DNA of 64,000 nucleotides. It comes from Sipunculus nudus (taxonomy: Eukaryota; Annelida; Sipuncula; Golfingiida; Sipunculidae). The stretch's first letter is position 1. Every line of letters begins with the position of its first letter. Below, piece after piece: positions 27,501 to 40,941 of this stretch. A program made the translations under genes and the position numbers. The notes beneath the pieces are model-generated. The model worked only from the letters and a program-made list of their open reading frames with translations, was not told where the DNA came from and did not search any database. The DNA lies in NCBI GenBank assembly GCA_026874595.1, contig CM049315.1, positions 12,958,664 to 13,022,663 of the forward strand, given 5' to 3'.

Positions 27501-30500
27501 GGCCAAAATTTTGCTTGTGTATAGATCTCTCATAGCTCTTTACATAGTCAAAACTGGTGGCGCCACCTGCAACCCTTTATGCACAGCGTCCATCTGTTCA
27601 TCTGCCTTCGGATAAAATCACTCATATCTCAGCAGTGGTTTGACTTTTCCACCTGAAATTTTGCAGGTTTATACATCCTGGACAGCTCTCTTGATTTTAT
27701 GACAGGTGGCGCCACCTACATTCAGGTTTACTCTGCAGACATCCAAACTTATATCTCAGGAACCGTTTGACTGATTGGGCCAAAATTCTGCTTGTTTATA
27801 GATCTCACATAGCTTTTCATCATAGGCAAAACTGGTGGCGCCACCTGCAACCACTTATGCACACTGTCCATCTGTTCATCTGCCTTGGGATAAAATCACT
27901 CATATCTCAGAAGTGGTTTGACTTATCAACCTGAAATTTTGCAGGTTTATACATCCTGGACAGCTCTCTTGATTTTGTGACAGGTGGTGCCACCTACATT
28001 CAGGTTTACTCTGCAGACATCCAAACTCATATCTCGGGAACCGTTTGACCGATTGGGCCAAAATTCTGCTTGTGTATAGATCTTACATTGCTCTTCATCA
28101 TAGGCAAAACTGGTGGTGCAACCTGCAACCAATCCATCCATGTTGATATGCAACACACCTCACTCTTTTCCCCTTGCCACTTAATCCATGCCTCACTTTA
28201 CCCGTCCCACTCTGATTTCTGCGGACACACAGTCGCTTGTTGACTACCCATATTCTAGTTTTAAAATGTCCTAGTCTGAAACTTGCAGGTCCGAAACATC
28301 CATTTTGCTGAAATCATAATGACTAAGGTAGATATGCAGGACTTAAGAGGATCAAAATTAAATTTAAAAAATAAACCTCCATTCATACTCCCAATCTTTG
28401 CACAGGTTCGCATTAGGCCTGTAGGCCTTGTTTTGTGTAATGTTGCTGGCAGAGGAACAAACCAACAAACCAAGGGAAATACATAATAACTTCCTGGTAG
28501 AGGTAAAATAAGAGGAGACTTACAAACATGTTTATTTTAGATATATTCTGGTACATATGATAAATAGATAATTGATAATTACAATATTCTTTTTTTTAAC
28601 ATTAAATAACATTTGGTAAATTAAATAAAATTGAGTAAATTAAGTTTTCCTGTTTACATTTATTTTAGATTTTGAACAAAATTGTAACATTATTCATATA
28701 CATCACATAGCATTTTTTATAGCTTTTGTTGTATCTAAACAAAGTTGTAACAGTTCTCACTGAGAGAGTTTGGTTGAAGTTATTGGGAATCTGTTTTTCA
28801 TAAAAATAAATATGTAATATGTACCAGAGAGAATTTATCCATCTGAGGGTGTTCTGTGTGTCAATTTTAAGTATGCTTTATTAAGCCTGTAAACACTGAG
28901 GGTTAATTAATTATTATATAATAAAGATTTTAAATTTGACATGGTTAAGTGTGATGAAAATGAGTTTTCCATTGTTTGCATTGTTTCCTTGCAAATAGTG
29001 GTGTTTATTTGTTTTTATCACTAGCAGAGACATCTGTTTGCAATCATTTTATAAATTCTGCTTAAGATAATAAAAAATATACAGATATTAAATATACAAC
29101 TATACTCTGTCAATTTGGAAAGTTGGCCATTATTTTGTTCTTAATGATTAATTATTTTAATCTAGAATTTCCTTTTTGCTCTTATTATTGTAGAAATGAC
29201 CATTACAGTGATGAATGGGCCTCCTTTCACTTCCAGGGACTTCAAGACTGGATTAAAACTGTGCAGGTACTTCATCATCAGGCTTTGTTGTAAAGATATG
29301 ATGATTTTAGTATTTCAGAAAAGAAAAATTGAATAATTAAAATATATTTGCATATTATGTATTCCTTTTTATCATCATGGCATCAACACCTGTATCAAAA
29401 ACCCTTTACTGCCAATAGTGCCCAGTGGGTCTCTAAAGTGTTCTAAAAATGGGCACCTAGAATTCCCTCATTAGCCTAGATTCTTGGATGTAAAACATAT
29501 TGAATACTTATTTTGCAGTTATAAACTAAATCAACCCCACTCTTTAGTGAGTGTTGAAAATTTTGTAAATATACAACAAAACTGGTGAAGATATCTACTG
29601 TAATATAAAGGTAAATGTTGTCAGAATTTGTCCCAATTCTAAAATAAATCTAAACCATAATGGATCAAAGACTGTATTACTGTTAATAACACATTAATAT
29701 ATATATTTGATTGGTGATAGGATTTGGTGATCCTTAGTTTTATTAAATATTAGAATAAATGGTACCTTTGGATTTAATCAGAGTGCACAGAATTTACACT
29801 TGTAGGAAAGTGACCTGTAGTTTTCTGACTCTACTAGTTTGTCTGGTGTTTTACCTTTCTATTCAAAATCTATGTCATATGTGATATTTAATGTAATTGA
29901 GCAATACTGTCTTGTCATATTTGGTAGAATTTCAAAATATAAAGTGTTAAGGGGAACAAAACATCATTTTTCATACATTCTCCAACATAACTTAGTGTAA
30001 TGTCATACAAACAGGATGGCCCGACTCCCCTGAAGTCTCCTTCATGCCAGGAGGTGGCAGCATTGTTACAAGATGCTGAGAGCACCATTCCTCTGCATCC
30101 TGCATCCCCGGATGTCAGAAATCTAGTTCTAAGGGTTTATGTCAAGTGAGTACTTTAATAAAGCTATTTAAATGTGTAATTAAAGACTTAAATTCCTAAT
30201 ATTTCAGTCATCTGGTAATATAATCATTGCATTAGTGTAATTTCATCAGGTGTAACTAGAATTACCAGATTACATAAATCATATATTTTTCCCTAATGTA
30301 AGAGGTTAAAGTGTCTTTAAGATAAAACTGATTTTACTGTTTCATCCTTTGGTAAACAGGTTATTCTGTGGATGTAGGACATGTATATTTGTCTATTGTG
30401 CATCAAGGAAATATTACATACAGTTAGAACTTTCCAATTACACACTGGGCAGAATTTGGATTTTCTGCTCATAATAAATGGTGCTTTATTTCAGAGATCA

Positions 30501-33500
30501 TATACCTCTAAATCTGTATTTAATGGGACAACCTCTGGTGTTTATAACAGTGAGGCATCCCCTGTAGAGAGGTGCCGATAAATAGAGGTTACCCTGTATA
30601 GACATAATCAGTGATGAACATGAAACATCAGTAATTCATTTGTCCTTGACATGATACAGAGAAAAATTAGAAAAAGCAGCAGAGGAGGAGAAGGTCAGTG
30701 CAGAAGATAAGCCATCAGTAATTCCAGCAGAGGATGAAAAAGATACAGAAGACAAGAGTAAAGAACCAGAAGCACAACCTGAATCTGAAGGTACCATCAC
30801 TGATAAAGAATCAGCAGATAACAGTGAGGACAATGCTGCCAAAGACAATGTGGTCAGTGACCAGTCTACTGAAACAAAGGATTGTGGGAACAGCCAGCCT
30901 GCAAATTTGCATGATGTACAGGAAGTACATCCTGCATCAGTCCCAGCTGCAGTACCTGAGCCACAGGCTAAATGTGAATCATGGACTCTAGAAAAAATGA
31001 ACAAATTGTGGAGGAAATATAACTTGGACCTCTCACCAAAGGTAGATATTAAAGCTAAAACTGTAGTTTATTCTCTAATATCATGTAAATTCATACAATC
31101 TTTAATATCACCCAATAATTAAAAAATTAATAAGAATAAAAATGTTGTACCAGTAATGCTGAAAATATATAATAAAATTTTTATATAGAAAATATGTCAT
31201 ATTGTAGGAGGTTATGCAAATACTCTTGTTCAGTACAAAGATTGTATTCTCATTTATCATGTAATGTGAAATCAGGTATGATATGCTGGTATTACCATGC
31301 GGTCTTGTAGTTATTTGTCATCATTATTGTACCAACAGGTAAAGATGAGCTTGATGTAGGTGGTGAGCTTCTTCTTGATGATGGCTTACTTTGGAAGAGA
31401 ACAATTTTCAGTACACCATTTTCTGGTTTAGTTACTGTGTGGCATTTTAATACAGGTGGTTTTTCCCTGTAGGTGCTGTTTTGTAATGGAGACATGGTGA
31501 AGCTGTTAATTTCCTCAGATGTTGCCAAATACTGTGAGTTCAAAACAGTTACTAGAGTCCTGACAGAAATCAACAACAAGCTTGAACAGGTATGTGCACA
31601 TAGCCCACAGAATGTACAGAATCAGTTGACCACACTAAATCTGTGTTCGAATTAGCCACAGACAGCGAAGCAACCTGTTTCTAAGTCTGCTGCACCACCG
31701 GGCCACCAAAGGGCTAACTGAGATTATAAGCACAAAACGTCCTGTTACTCTTAGAAAGTAAATTGAATAAAAATATTTCCTATGGTTGTAACATATCATT
31801 GTTCACATTATGTTGTATGTTGAAAGGTCTGTAATAAAAAATAACCATTCTGGAAAGGATGAAGCACCTGTAACATCATTAACTGATTTATTTGTCCTGA
31901 GAGAATTATAACATAAACAGCATTGTAGACATCTTGCATTTGGTGGCAATCCTTTGTGGAAGGCCTGCTCGATCTACTGTACAAATCTATATATCTGTCA
32001 ATTTACGTGCACATGGAAACGCACCTATTTTTTTCACACATATATGCACATACACATGTATGCACACAAAGAATCTCACCTTAATTCTAAGTCCTGTTCT
32101 CTAACACAGGTGCCCTGTTCTCGGGCTGATGTGTTTGGCAGTAAACAGGTGACGATGCTGGAAAAGAGAATGCTGATGAAGTTACTACAATTCTGCATGG
32201 AGTATGAGAAACATCCAGAGCAGTATCAAGGTAAAGAGTCAGAAAAGTCCATCATTTTCATTAATAGGCATCTTACCACAAGGTAATTTATTACCAGGCT
32301 TTCAAATTTTAATTTCTCTAAATCTTACGTTTGTCCTGTATGTGTATAAATGCCAGTGAATAGGGTGGTTAACTATTGCAGAGATTGCATTTTATGCTGA
32401 TAGGTTTCTATATTGTTCTAGAGTCTTGTTGGTAAGTACATAATTAGTAATATTATTATTAATATTTATCCTTAAGTTTCTTACTGTTATTACCTGTTAT
32501 TTAATTTTACTGCTCGTAATTTAGTCTGTATGCGTATTCTACATTTTATGGGCTCAGTTGACTTTTAATGCATTTTAAGCTATTGTGATGAGTCCCTTCA
32601 TTCAACTAGCCATCCATTAGCAGGATACATATCACAAATATTAGACCTAGAAAGTTATCATTTGAAATTCAGAAAGGTCCTGGTAAATATATTTTTGAGA
32701 CTTGAATTAAATCTTATGATTATGAAATTGCACAAAAATCAGTCAGTTTTGAACAAGATTTAAAACTGTAACTGACACTTAAATCTTCAGTTTGTGTTTG
32801 ATTCCAGGCTGAAATATCACTAGGTGCTCAGCAGCTTAGTCTCATGACCCTCTGGTGACTTTTTTTTGTAAATATACAGAACAATTTTATGCATATTGTA
32901 TTATAAGAACTTACCTGAGCAATGACCTAAATTAGACCATTGGTGTGTGCCTGTCTTTCAGACTATGCAGATAAACCCTTCACCACATTCCTTCAGTCTC
33001 AGAAGCTGACTGCTAATGTTAGACATTATGTTCAACAGGCAATAGCCATGGCTGATGAGGACACCACAACCACTGAGGTGGGCAATAAGTCACAAATTAC
33101 AGGCTTTAAAGGTTAGTAAAATTCTCAAATCAGGGACTTACATTGAACATAGCTGTAGCTTTTGACCGTATCACACGGTCATCCTCAGCAGCCTTTTGTG
33201 CTGAACAACTACTGTGTTGTCACATGACCACAAGCACACCATGATGATGATGACAGTGTAATATTATTGAAAGCTACATCTACTTACAGTATAAGACCCT
33301 GAGTTAAGAATTTTGCTAACCTCTATAGAATCTCCTGGGACAGGCTTCAACATATATAGTTTGGGACAGGCAATATGTTAATCTTAAATATGTATGTAGT
33401 TAAATTTTTAGTTTCTTAATTATAATTATATTTAGTTCTATAGTCCACTTATAGCATCTTGATTCAATACTTTATTTTCATATACCGTGATCAAAGTAGT

Positions 33501-36500
33501 TATAATAATTTATTTCATTCATGAAAATTAGGAGGGGAGAACAAATATGCTTACACATGCAATTAGTGTGTTTCACAACACTGTCATGATATGCCATGTG
33601 CTTCCTAGATGCTACTGATCTACTGCACTTTTTATTACTAAAGAACTGGTACATCCAACCAGTGTTTGTGCTGCTACAGCCAAAATATTCAGCTTTTTCA
33701 TTTTACAGTTTTGTTTTGTATTGGGCAGTATTTGACACAGGAACGGAGAACAGAGATAAAACTGTACAGTAAATATCATTAACTTTATATTCCCAGGGCC
33801 TACAGCATACTCAGAAATTTCTGCATTCCTTGGGCAGATATGGAAACACTGCGTTTCTGTGGCCTCTTTATGGTATTGGTGAACTTCCACAGTGTTTCTG
33901 TAGGTAAGGTTTAAAAAAAAGGATATTTGAATATTTCACATTTTTTTTCTTCATATTTGGGCTGGGTGAAATACAGTTGGGGATTCATTTAGTCATTTTC
34001 ATGAGGTAGTTTTCAGCAATGCTCCCATGTTAGAATATTGTGAGATTTTGAAGCTTAATGCTCATAAATAACAAACTGACCCACAACCTTATTAGCTAAA
34101 AAAGAACTAGAGGTAGTTCAGTAGAGCACTGTAGGTCCTTTTATTTATTTTAAAACTCTGAAACAATGAAACAATGAAAATTTGCTTAATTGTACCTCAG
34201 TATAAATTGGTTTCTGTCATATACTGGTACATAAATCAACCTGTATGAGATAAAAATGCAGTGAAATGGCATGGTTAAACTTCACACAAACTCTCCCATC
34301 AATTTTGTAAAGGCAAAAATAAGATGTTTATAAAAGTCACCATAGCTAGGTTAATTTCACTCCCAAATTGATGCAAGTAGGTGGCCAAGTTACAATGAAA
34401 ATTGTCAGTCTCATAATTATAATCATTTTGGATATAACCACTTTTCTTCAGTGTAGTTTTCATCCATCGCCTGTTGTATAGTTGAAATATCTCTTGCAAT
34501 ATTTATATTTCTTTGTATCTCAGGATGTGTGCAGTATTTGGTGGTGTGTACTACCTTCAGAAAGCTCCCACCTGTCTCTTAACAGATAATGAGAAAAAGT
34601 AAGTACCACACACACAGTTAACCCTCACCTTATATCTATATATATATGGACCATGATTGTGTGGCATCAGGATTTAAGTTTAACATTTTTGAATTAATGA
34701 AATATTGTAATGTATTGAGTGCCAGATGGTCAGCTCCTTTACACATGTCACATTATTGTTCTATACAGATTAAAGCAAGACCTCAAAAAATTTCATGACA
34801 CTGTTATCTTATATGATTCAATCTCCCGGTTATGAATTTATAAAAGTAACACTCAGACAGGAAGGGTAATCATTGCTCAGACTTAAAAGTTGATCTTCCA
34901 GCTTTATGTTTTAGATTAAACCATGCTGAATTAAAAAGATAATATTTTCATTATAAAATTATGCATTGCTTTATCCTGTGTCACTCCCTTGATCATTTAT
35001 GTATGCCATATTCATAGCCCACAGCCAAATCTTTTAGGGGAATAGATGATTATAATCATTATTGTGTAGCGTTGCCTTTCCATGATGAGATTTTTCTAGA
35101 AAGTTTCCACTTTTCCCTATTGTTCACATGGTTGGCATAATTTCCTTCCCCTGTCCCTGAAACTTCTAGTTTAGCTGATCTCTAGGTTTATTTATATTTA
35201 ATACTTGTGATTTTGTTTAGAAGACATGAGTCTTAAACTTTAGTGGTTTTGCCATGTTAAATGAAATGTCATTCCTCTGTGTACTACATGCATGGTATAT
35301 GAGATATGAGTCTTGTCAACTTAAGTGTTCCCACAGGAGCTTTATTGGCCTTTTATTACTTATTCAGCTGTTTTCCCATGGAAGTGTACCTGTCAGTTAT
35401 ATAAATAACACTAATTTAATGTTTCTATTCATCTAAATCATATTTTTAAATTTGTTTTTATCTACTAGTGACAGTCATTGTCATGTAGATATTGTGATTA
35501 TATTATTATTTTTAGGTACAAGGGTATAGTGGATACAGATGGATTAAGGTTGAAGAGCAAGTAAGTTGTAATTTTTAGATACATGCATGATACCCCAGTC
35601 TGCAAAGGTCCATACATCAGCATCTCATACAGTCAAGCCATTAAGAGCCCTTAATCTGAAAAGGGTCCATTATTTAATCACCATGTTTCAGAATACTTCT
35701 TTTTTGGTTAACTATTTTTTAATCAGTTGTCTTTTTGGAAGTTATAATATCTTATGTAATTATTTCTGTGATATTAAGTTTTTTTCCAAACCAGACCTTT
35801 GTCTTCTTTATTCTTCAGCTCTTTTACTGAAGATTAGAAAGAATTGCATTTGTCATTGGTCTGAAATGCATGAAAACGCAAGACTGTGGATGTTTGCTTA
35901 TATTTCACTGATCTTTGCATACAGTTATTTTCAATGTATGATTGCAGGTGGTTGATCATGAATGCTGCCTATGCTTCAAACAATGACCTTTCAACAGGTG
36001 TTAAAACCAGGTGAGTTTGTTTCATAAGTTTTCATCAGGTAGATTTTGTAATCCTTGAAATTTTACTACATCTACGATTCTTTCTAGTGTGAATGTTATT
36101 TTTTTTAAATTAAGTGGTTTTATAATAAAGATACTTTAAGACATTTCAGAATTATTGGGCTCCAAGATTTTCTTATGCTATAAAGGTTGCATGTGTATGG
36201 GTTTATGTCTTTAAATGTCCATACTAGAGTCTCTACCAGATGTTTGTACATATGTCAATGTGTCATTAACTGCAGAGTTATGTTATAATGCCTCTTTACA
36301 CCTTGTTTTTCTACAGGCTTGTATCTCGTGCAATACTGCTCACTGACAAAAGTTTGTTACAGTCTGACCAAGAGCATGTAAGTACTTGGAGGAGTAAATC
36401 TTAAATATTATTTGTACTGTTAAAGCTGTTCTTCAGCCTGCACTAAGGTGGCATTCCATAAATGCACATCTTTGTATGCAGCTAGGAATAGGAAACATCA

Positions 36501-39500
36501 TATTCTTTTGAGTGATTCCATGTATCGGTATGCAGTACATATGTGTATATATACATATGTGTATGCAGCACATTTCGATTGCTCACTGGAGTAACTGACA
36601 ACACATACCTATGGTAACAATAGGGGAACCCCACGTTTTGAAGTCAGTGATAGGGTAATCCTCTGGTAGATGACGTCTCTTCTCCTGCAGACCATAACTA
36701 TATCCCTAGTTTCACTTTGCTGCATACATTCTGCATATGTATTTATGGAATTAAAAGGGCTAAGTTTTCTAGCTGCAATCACATATGTACTGCATACGCA
36801 TATGTACTGCATACACATATATTGAACTCTAGCTTTATTTGTATTGTTTTCCCTCACTTCCTCAGAATGGACGACATTTGTCTGTCTGTCTCTCTGTCTG
36901 TCTCTCTGTCCATCTGTCAGGTTTTCATTTTTGTGCGATAACTTTTCTAAATATTATCAGATTTCATTCAAATTTTGGTTATTGATTGCTCTAATGCATA
37001 CCTAAGTTTTTAATGGTTTCCCAGTGTCTGTCTGAAAATTTTTTTCCCATCAGCTCCAAAACAGAAAAAAAAAATAAAATTTTGTTCACATTTCACAACC
37101 AAAATTACAACATGTGGAGACATCTTCAGGGCACTAAGAAAACTAAAACACAGCCTCTATGACATGTGGAGACATCTGCAGGCTAAAATAAAAAACTAAA
37201 ATGTAGATAGGGCAAGTATGAATGACAACAAGAGGCGAAAACAGGGGACATAAATTCCACGAATTTGCTTGTTCAAGCTATTCTTCAATCCATATTTATG
37301 GTTTACATACCAGAAGTCTTTGGTGCAGTGATGTAGGATACGAGTCTGGACTTGAACTTAGGTCTTGACTTGAGTCCACATTTCAGGAACTCCGTCCTGG
37401 CCTCGAGGGTTCTTGACTCAAGATTTGCACTTTGCAATTTGCATTGGAAGTAAAATGTAGTTCAATATTAAAGTGAGTCATGTGTACATTGACATTAGAT
37501 TCACATGGTTATCTCTGATTTATATTTTAAAGTGCTTTTAATTAAGACGACTTGGACTTGAGCTCCAGAAAACTTGGACTCGTAGTAGGCGGACTTGGAC
37601 TCAAACCTCAAGGACTTTGATTTGGACTTAGACTCGAGTAGCTTTGACTTGGACTTGCACTTGGACTAGGTTAATTTGGTATGGACAGCATCACTGCTTT
37701 GTTGGGTTGTAGGGGTTGTAAAAGAAAACTAAAAAGACAACTAAAAGATCTCTGAATGTTAAGCAGCAAGGGCAGGAATTAGATGGAACATATAAGTTTC
37801 ATTATCATCTTAAAATTTCAGGCTAAACCTTAGTTTATTGTACAGTATAATCCTAACCTGGAGAATTGTTAATACCAGTGCTGTGTTTTACAGATATCCA
37901 TGCTGCGGCTGCCTGCCGGTGAGGGCATTTCACAGCCAGTGATACTATTTGAACTTTCACATGTATCCCAAGCTTGTCCAAAGGGAATGTGTAAGTATAT
38001 TGTTTTCATAGCAGTCTGTTCTTCATACTTCAAAATACAAATCACAGGATAATACTTATGAAAAGATTACAGTTAATTTGTCAGGAAGATATTACAATAA
38101 ATAATCAGGAGGAGATCACAATAAATAGTAATAAATAGATTTGTGAAATAGTCATAAAGAAACTACAGTAAAATAGCCATAGAGGTTAAAAGTAAAAAAA
38201 AAAGTTTTATCTGATATATTTCATTCTGCCAGTATGTCATGCTTATGAAGTGTAATAACTGTATAAATTATTTTATATATTTTTAAATTTTCTCATGAGT
38301 TAATATGTTATTGAACCATTGATGCTAGCCAGCCTAAAACATTTCATATAAAAAAAATAAAGCAAAATTACTGAAACCCAATTTCCACACACACACAAAA
38401 TTAGATTTTAACTGAAAAGAAAGCATTTTGCCATCAAATTTACAGATTAATACATCAGTACATTTATCAGTGTTTCATTGTAATGTTTATAAAAATTCTT
38501 TTTTGTTTGTCACAGGAATGTTTCATTATAATTCACATTTTATAATTAATATTTATGAATGTTGTAGATGTTGTTCATCTGACAACTGTCAGTACTGGCA
38601 CAGCAGAGGAAGATCTGTGTGGAATCATAAAGAGAATGTTCTGGGAGTACAGTGAAGGTACGGTCATTTGAACTTGATGAAGCTGCTTATTAAGCAGATC
38701 AGCTGTATAGTTTGTTTTAATATATTTTGAAACAAGCAAGGAGGAACATGTACATAAGATCTGGTGTCATAACAAAGTCTTTGCAAATCTGTATCTTAGA
38801 TTTGTTACCTTCACTCTGTTTCAGTAAAACAGAACGTTAAATCCCAAGAGAAATTTGAGTGTGATGCTTTGTGTCATTATAATGATTTACTTTATGGGAC
38901 AGATATGATGAAATAGTTTGGGGGGATCAATACATCTATACAAATCGATGTGCTAGATCAGTACAGTTTGGGATAGGCTTGTATGTATGTATTGCAGGTA
39001 ACACAGGGACTGCTATCATTTATGAATACCACTATAACCTAAACTACAAGCTACCTAGTTACATGACAAAGAAAGTGTGGAGTGTGGCTGTATATTCTCT
39101 TTTATAATGTTGAAAATATCACCACCTTGTAAAGATGTATTTTTGCACTAACATTCATGTTTTGTTTCCATGGAGACACCTCAGTTTGCTTATTGTATTA
39201 TATTTTTCAGACAATGAAGACAGTGATGACAGACCTCAGATTCTATGGGCCTTGTACTACCAGCAGGTTGATGTCACCGAGGTCAGCTCAGGTTCACAGG
39301 TCCCAGAGAACGTGTTCCTGACATCAGGTCCTGGGAGTGGGATTGACTGTGATCATTGTGTCAGAGAGGTAGGTGGCTAAATGGTCATCAGTTATTTTAT
39401 TAGCGAACCTGTGAGCTTATGCGATGGTGTTGCGTCGTCCAGCGTCTGTCGTCTGTTCGTTAACCCATACTATCTTGAAAATGGCAAAAGTAAGCATCAC

Positions 39501-40588
39501 AAAATTTTATGCAAAAAATTAGTCATCTAAAAAACTATTGGATTTTGCTTATTTTTTGGCTAACTGCACTTTCTTAGATTTTATTGGGATTTAATGGTCA
39601 TCAGTTATTTTATTGATTATTACCTCTTGATTTGATTTTCAAATTGATAATCACAAAAAAAAAGTTGTAATATTATGTCAAATAAAGTATATCTGCTGAA
39701 ACAATTTGCTCCCAATGAAAAGACAAAGGATGAAAATGCTTGCAAATAAAATAATTGAAATTAATCAGTTATATCATTCATGATTTTATATTCAATTATT
39801 GACCAGATGCAGTTCAACCATTGAATCAACTACTGTATCAACTATTTGATGTATTTTTTGGGAGCATTCCAAGAGGTTTACAGTTGTCCATATACAGTAG
39901 CCACACCATCTGACTGACATCATTTGAATTAAGTAAAACCACTAAGTTAATAAAGCTATGTAATTCAGGACTATGGCCAGGATCTCAGTACACTGTTATT
40001 ACAAGCGGATGTGAGCTTATCTGATTCTGCGTGACACCATAGAATCAACAATGAGATTAATGTTCTTTTTTCATAATTTAAATTTGTTTTAACTTAATCA
40101 TCCTGTTAGTGCTATTGTTTTGTGTCATCACACTCTTCCAATTAAAATTATTGATCAATGTCATTTGGGAAGCTTTAATTCTGAAAGACAATATCCATTT
40201 AGTAAAACTAATTCATTATCGTGAATCATTGTCACTCTCACTTGTTATATAGGCAAAGGCCCTGTTTGAGAAGATATGCCCCGGGGAGGAGTTTTTACCA
40301 CGAGCACCAAACCCCGAAGATATCATATATTATGATGAGAACAATGAACAAGGAACACCAGCTGAACCTGGCTTTGGCTCAACCAATGAGGAAGCAGACT
40401 CAGCTAAATCCTCCAATCAAAGTGAAGGAGCTGCAGATGACAACAGTTCTGAGAAAACCAGTCAAAACACAGACAGCATAGCAAAAACAAGCCGTGAACC
40501 AACCCTTGAGGAACCTGATGATAAAAAATGTGATGATGTAAAATCAGGAGAAACTGATGATAAGACTATTTCTAATAAAGCAGAATAA
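18599..40588 (+). CDS. CHM: Rab escort protein (Rab geranylgeranyltransferase component A), 17 exons, 695 aa
   Basis: REP binds newly made Rab GTPases in the cytosol and presents them to Rab GGTase II. Exons: 18599-18647, 24024-24090, 29194-29266, 30015-30145, 30660-31041, 31473-31589, 32110-32230, 32962-33077, 33797-33903, 34524-34598, 35516-35560, 35948-36010, 36317-36377, 37894-37990, 38568-38657, 39211-39368, 40253-40588. All have gt/ag borders and phases join exactly (2,088 nt with stop). The GDI/REP fold is clear: dinucleotide-binding IVVGTGMTES (res 12-21), [12 protein letters not shown] (39-50), PCSRADVF (275-282), then GRYGNTAF and [11 protein letters not shown] (365-384), and PNPEDIIYY near 603. 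An acidic, low-complexity linker in exon 5 (about res 108-213) and a variable acidic tail (612-695) match the REP-type insert and tail, which GDIs lack. Human REP1 is 653 aa. Exon 8 ends at GAG|gtgggc. The alternative donor at 33112 would shift the frame. The start is preceded by an in-frame TAA. Confidence 0.96.
22157..23345. repeat. 119-bp minisatellite, about 10 copies, in REP intron 1
   Basis: Units begin aaggtaaagtgttatttgat and end in gacagtattaaagtat. Starts at 22157, 22276, 22395, 22514 and onward are 119 bp apart, one unit being a few bases shorter. Two main variants alternate. One has cttcagat, acagattag and caattcaag...acaaagg. The other has cttaagat, ataaattag and caatttaag...acaatgg. 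First and last copies are more diverged. Confidence 0.95.
23765..24030 (+). repeat. Tandem 55-60 bp repeat that duplicates the exon 2 splice acceptor four times
   Basis: The phrase ctttatatttcaggtatgac followed by wgagag occurs five times. The cag starts at 23791, 23851, 23906, 23961 and 24021, and only the last is the true exon 2 acceptor of the Rab escort gene. Each copy carries the polypyrimidine tract, AG and the first ~15 nt of the exon. The decoy copies then diverge into tactgtagtccatggggtaa instead of the coding sequence, whose frame soon meets stops. Confidence 0.9.
24441..28433 (+). mobile_element. About 4-kb non-coding repeat element with inverted ends (copy A), in REP intron 2
   Basis: The left end gcgaacctgtgagcttatg (24441) and right end cacaggttcgc (28401-28411) are an 11-bp perfect inverted repeat. 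The right end continues into attaggcctgtaggccttg, shared with copy B. A second, much shorter copy with both ends is at 42291-43160 and a left-end fragment is at 39401. The interior contains repeated sentence-like units (gttcaaatggtt, ttggctgagttacaggaag) and a block of 278-bp tandem units from about 26.99 kb. No transposase ORF is visible, so it looks non-autonomous. Confidence 0.75.
26990..28130. repeat. 278-bp tandem units inside the TIR element
   Basis: Four units share an aggtggcgccacctacattc anchor near 27150, 27428, 27706 and 27984, followed by tctgcagacatccaa. A second anchor, actggtggcgccacctgcaacc, falls between them. Units differ by scattered substitutions (27428 has ggtggaaccaccg). 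The same units occur inverted at 7.4-8.3 kb. Confidence 0.85.
31735..31965 (+). repeat. Dispersed repeat, copy 1 (partner at 47465-47690)
   Basis: From gttactcttagaaagtaaat to atcttgcatttggtggc this stretch matches 47465-47690 in direct orientation, with scattered substitutions. Shared landmarks are tatttcctatggttgta, gttgtatgttgaaa, agcacctgtaacatca and aactgatttatttgtc. No coding capacity is seen. The family is not recognised. Confidence 0.75.
37310..37690. repeat. Degenerate acttggactcgag-type repeat in REP intron 13
   Basis: Short variants of gacttggact, gacttgagt and ggactcgag recur densely from 37340 to 37675. They give a low-complexity, decayed tandem repeat. Confidence 0.7.
39379..39614 (+). 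mobile_element. 192-bp insertion (left-end fragment of the TIR element) flanked by 22-bp direct repeats
   Basis: The 22-mer starting aatggtcatcag and ending gttattttatt occurs at 39379-39400 and at 39593-39614. Between them lies agcgaacctgtgagcttatg...ttattgggattt, matching only the first part of the element at 24441 and 42291. The insertion begins 10 nt after the end of REP exon 16. The flanking direct repeat looks like a target-site duplication. Confidence 0.75.
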
Positions 40589-40780
40589 AATACAACAAAG
40601 TACACAAGGAAAACATTTCATTTCATCTGAATGTTGAGAGAGAAAAATTATCATATTTCACCTAAAGACATCTGGTACCGCTTTATGTATAAATCATGAC
40701 ATGTCAGTCAGTATGTAGTAAATGTAACACTCATATAAACATGAACAAAAATTAAATCTCATAATAACACTAGTCTTGTG
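40584..40780 (+). promoter_or_regulatory. Candidate polyadenylation region of REP
   Basis: An AATAAA overlaps the stop codon at 40584-40589. It is probably too close to act alone. ATTAAA at 40751-40756 is followed by a GT-rich stretch (tcttgtgtaagttattgttt) and is the better candidate. The true site is not provable from sequence. Confidence 0.4.
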
Positions 40781-40808
40781 TAAGTTATTGTTTCAAGATG
40801 TTACATAC

Positions 40809-40941
<133 letters not shown>

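Noticed and set aside
30636-31004. 122-codon minus-strand open frame
   Set aside because: It is antisense to REP exon 5, whose plus-strand reading is supported by splice phase and homology. The serine-rich product is a shadow of the acidic linker.
33078-33111. Longer exon 8 of REP ending at the stronger donor ggttagt
   Set aside because: The extra 34 nt would shift the frame, whereas GAG|gtgggc joins to GGC CTA CAG in phase and matches the conserved REP alignment.
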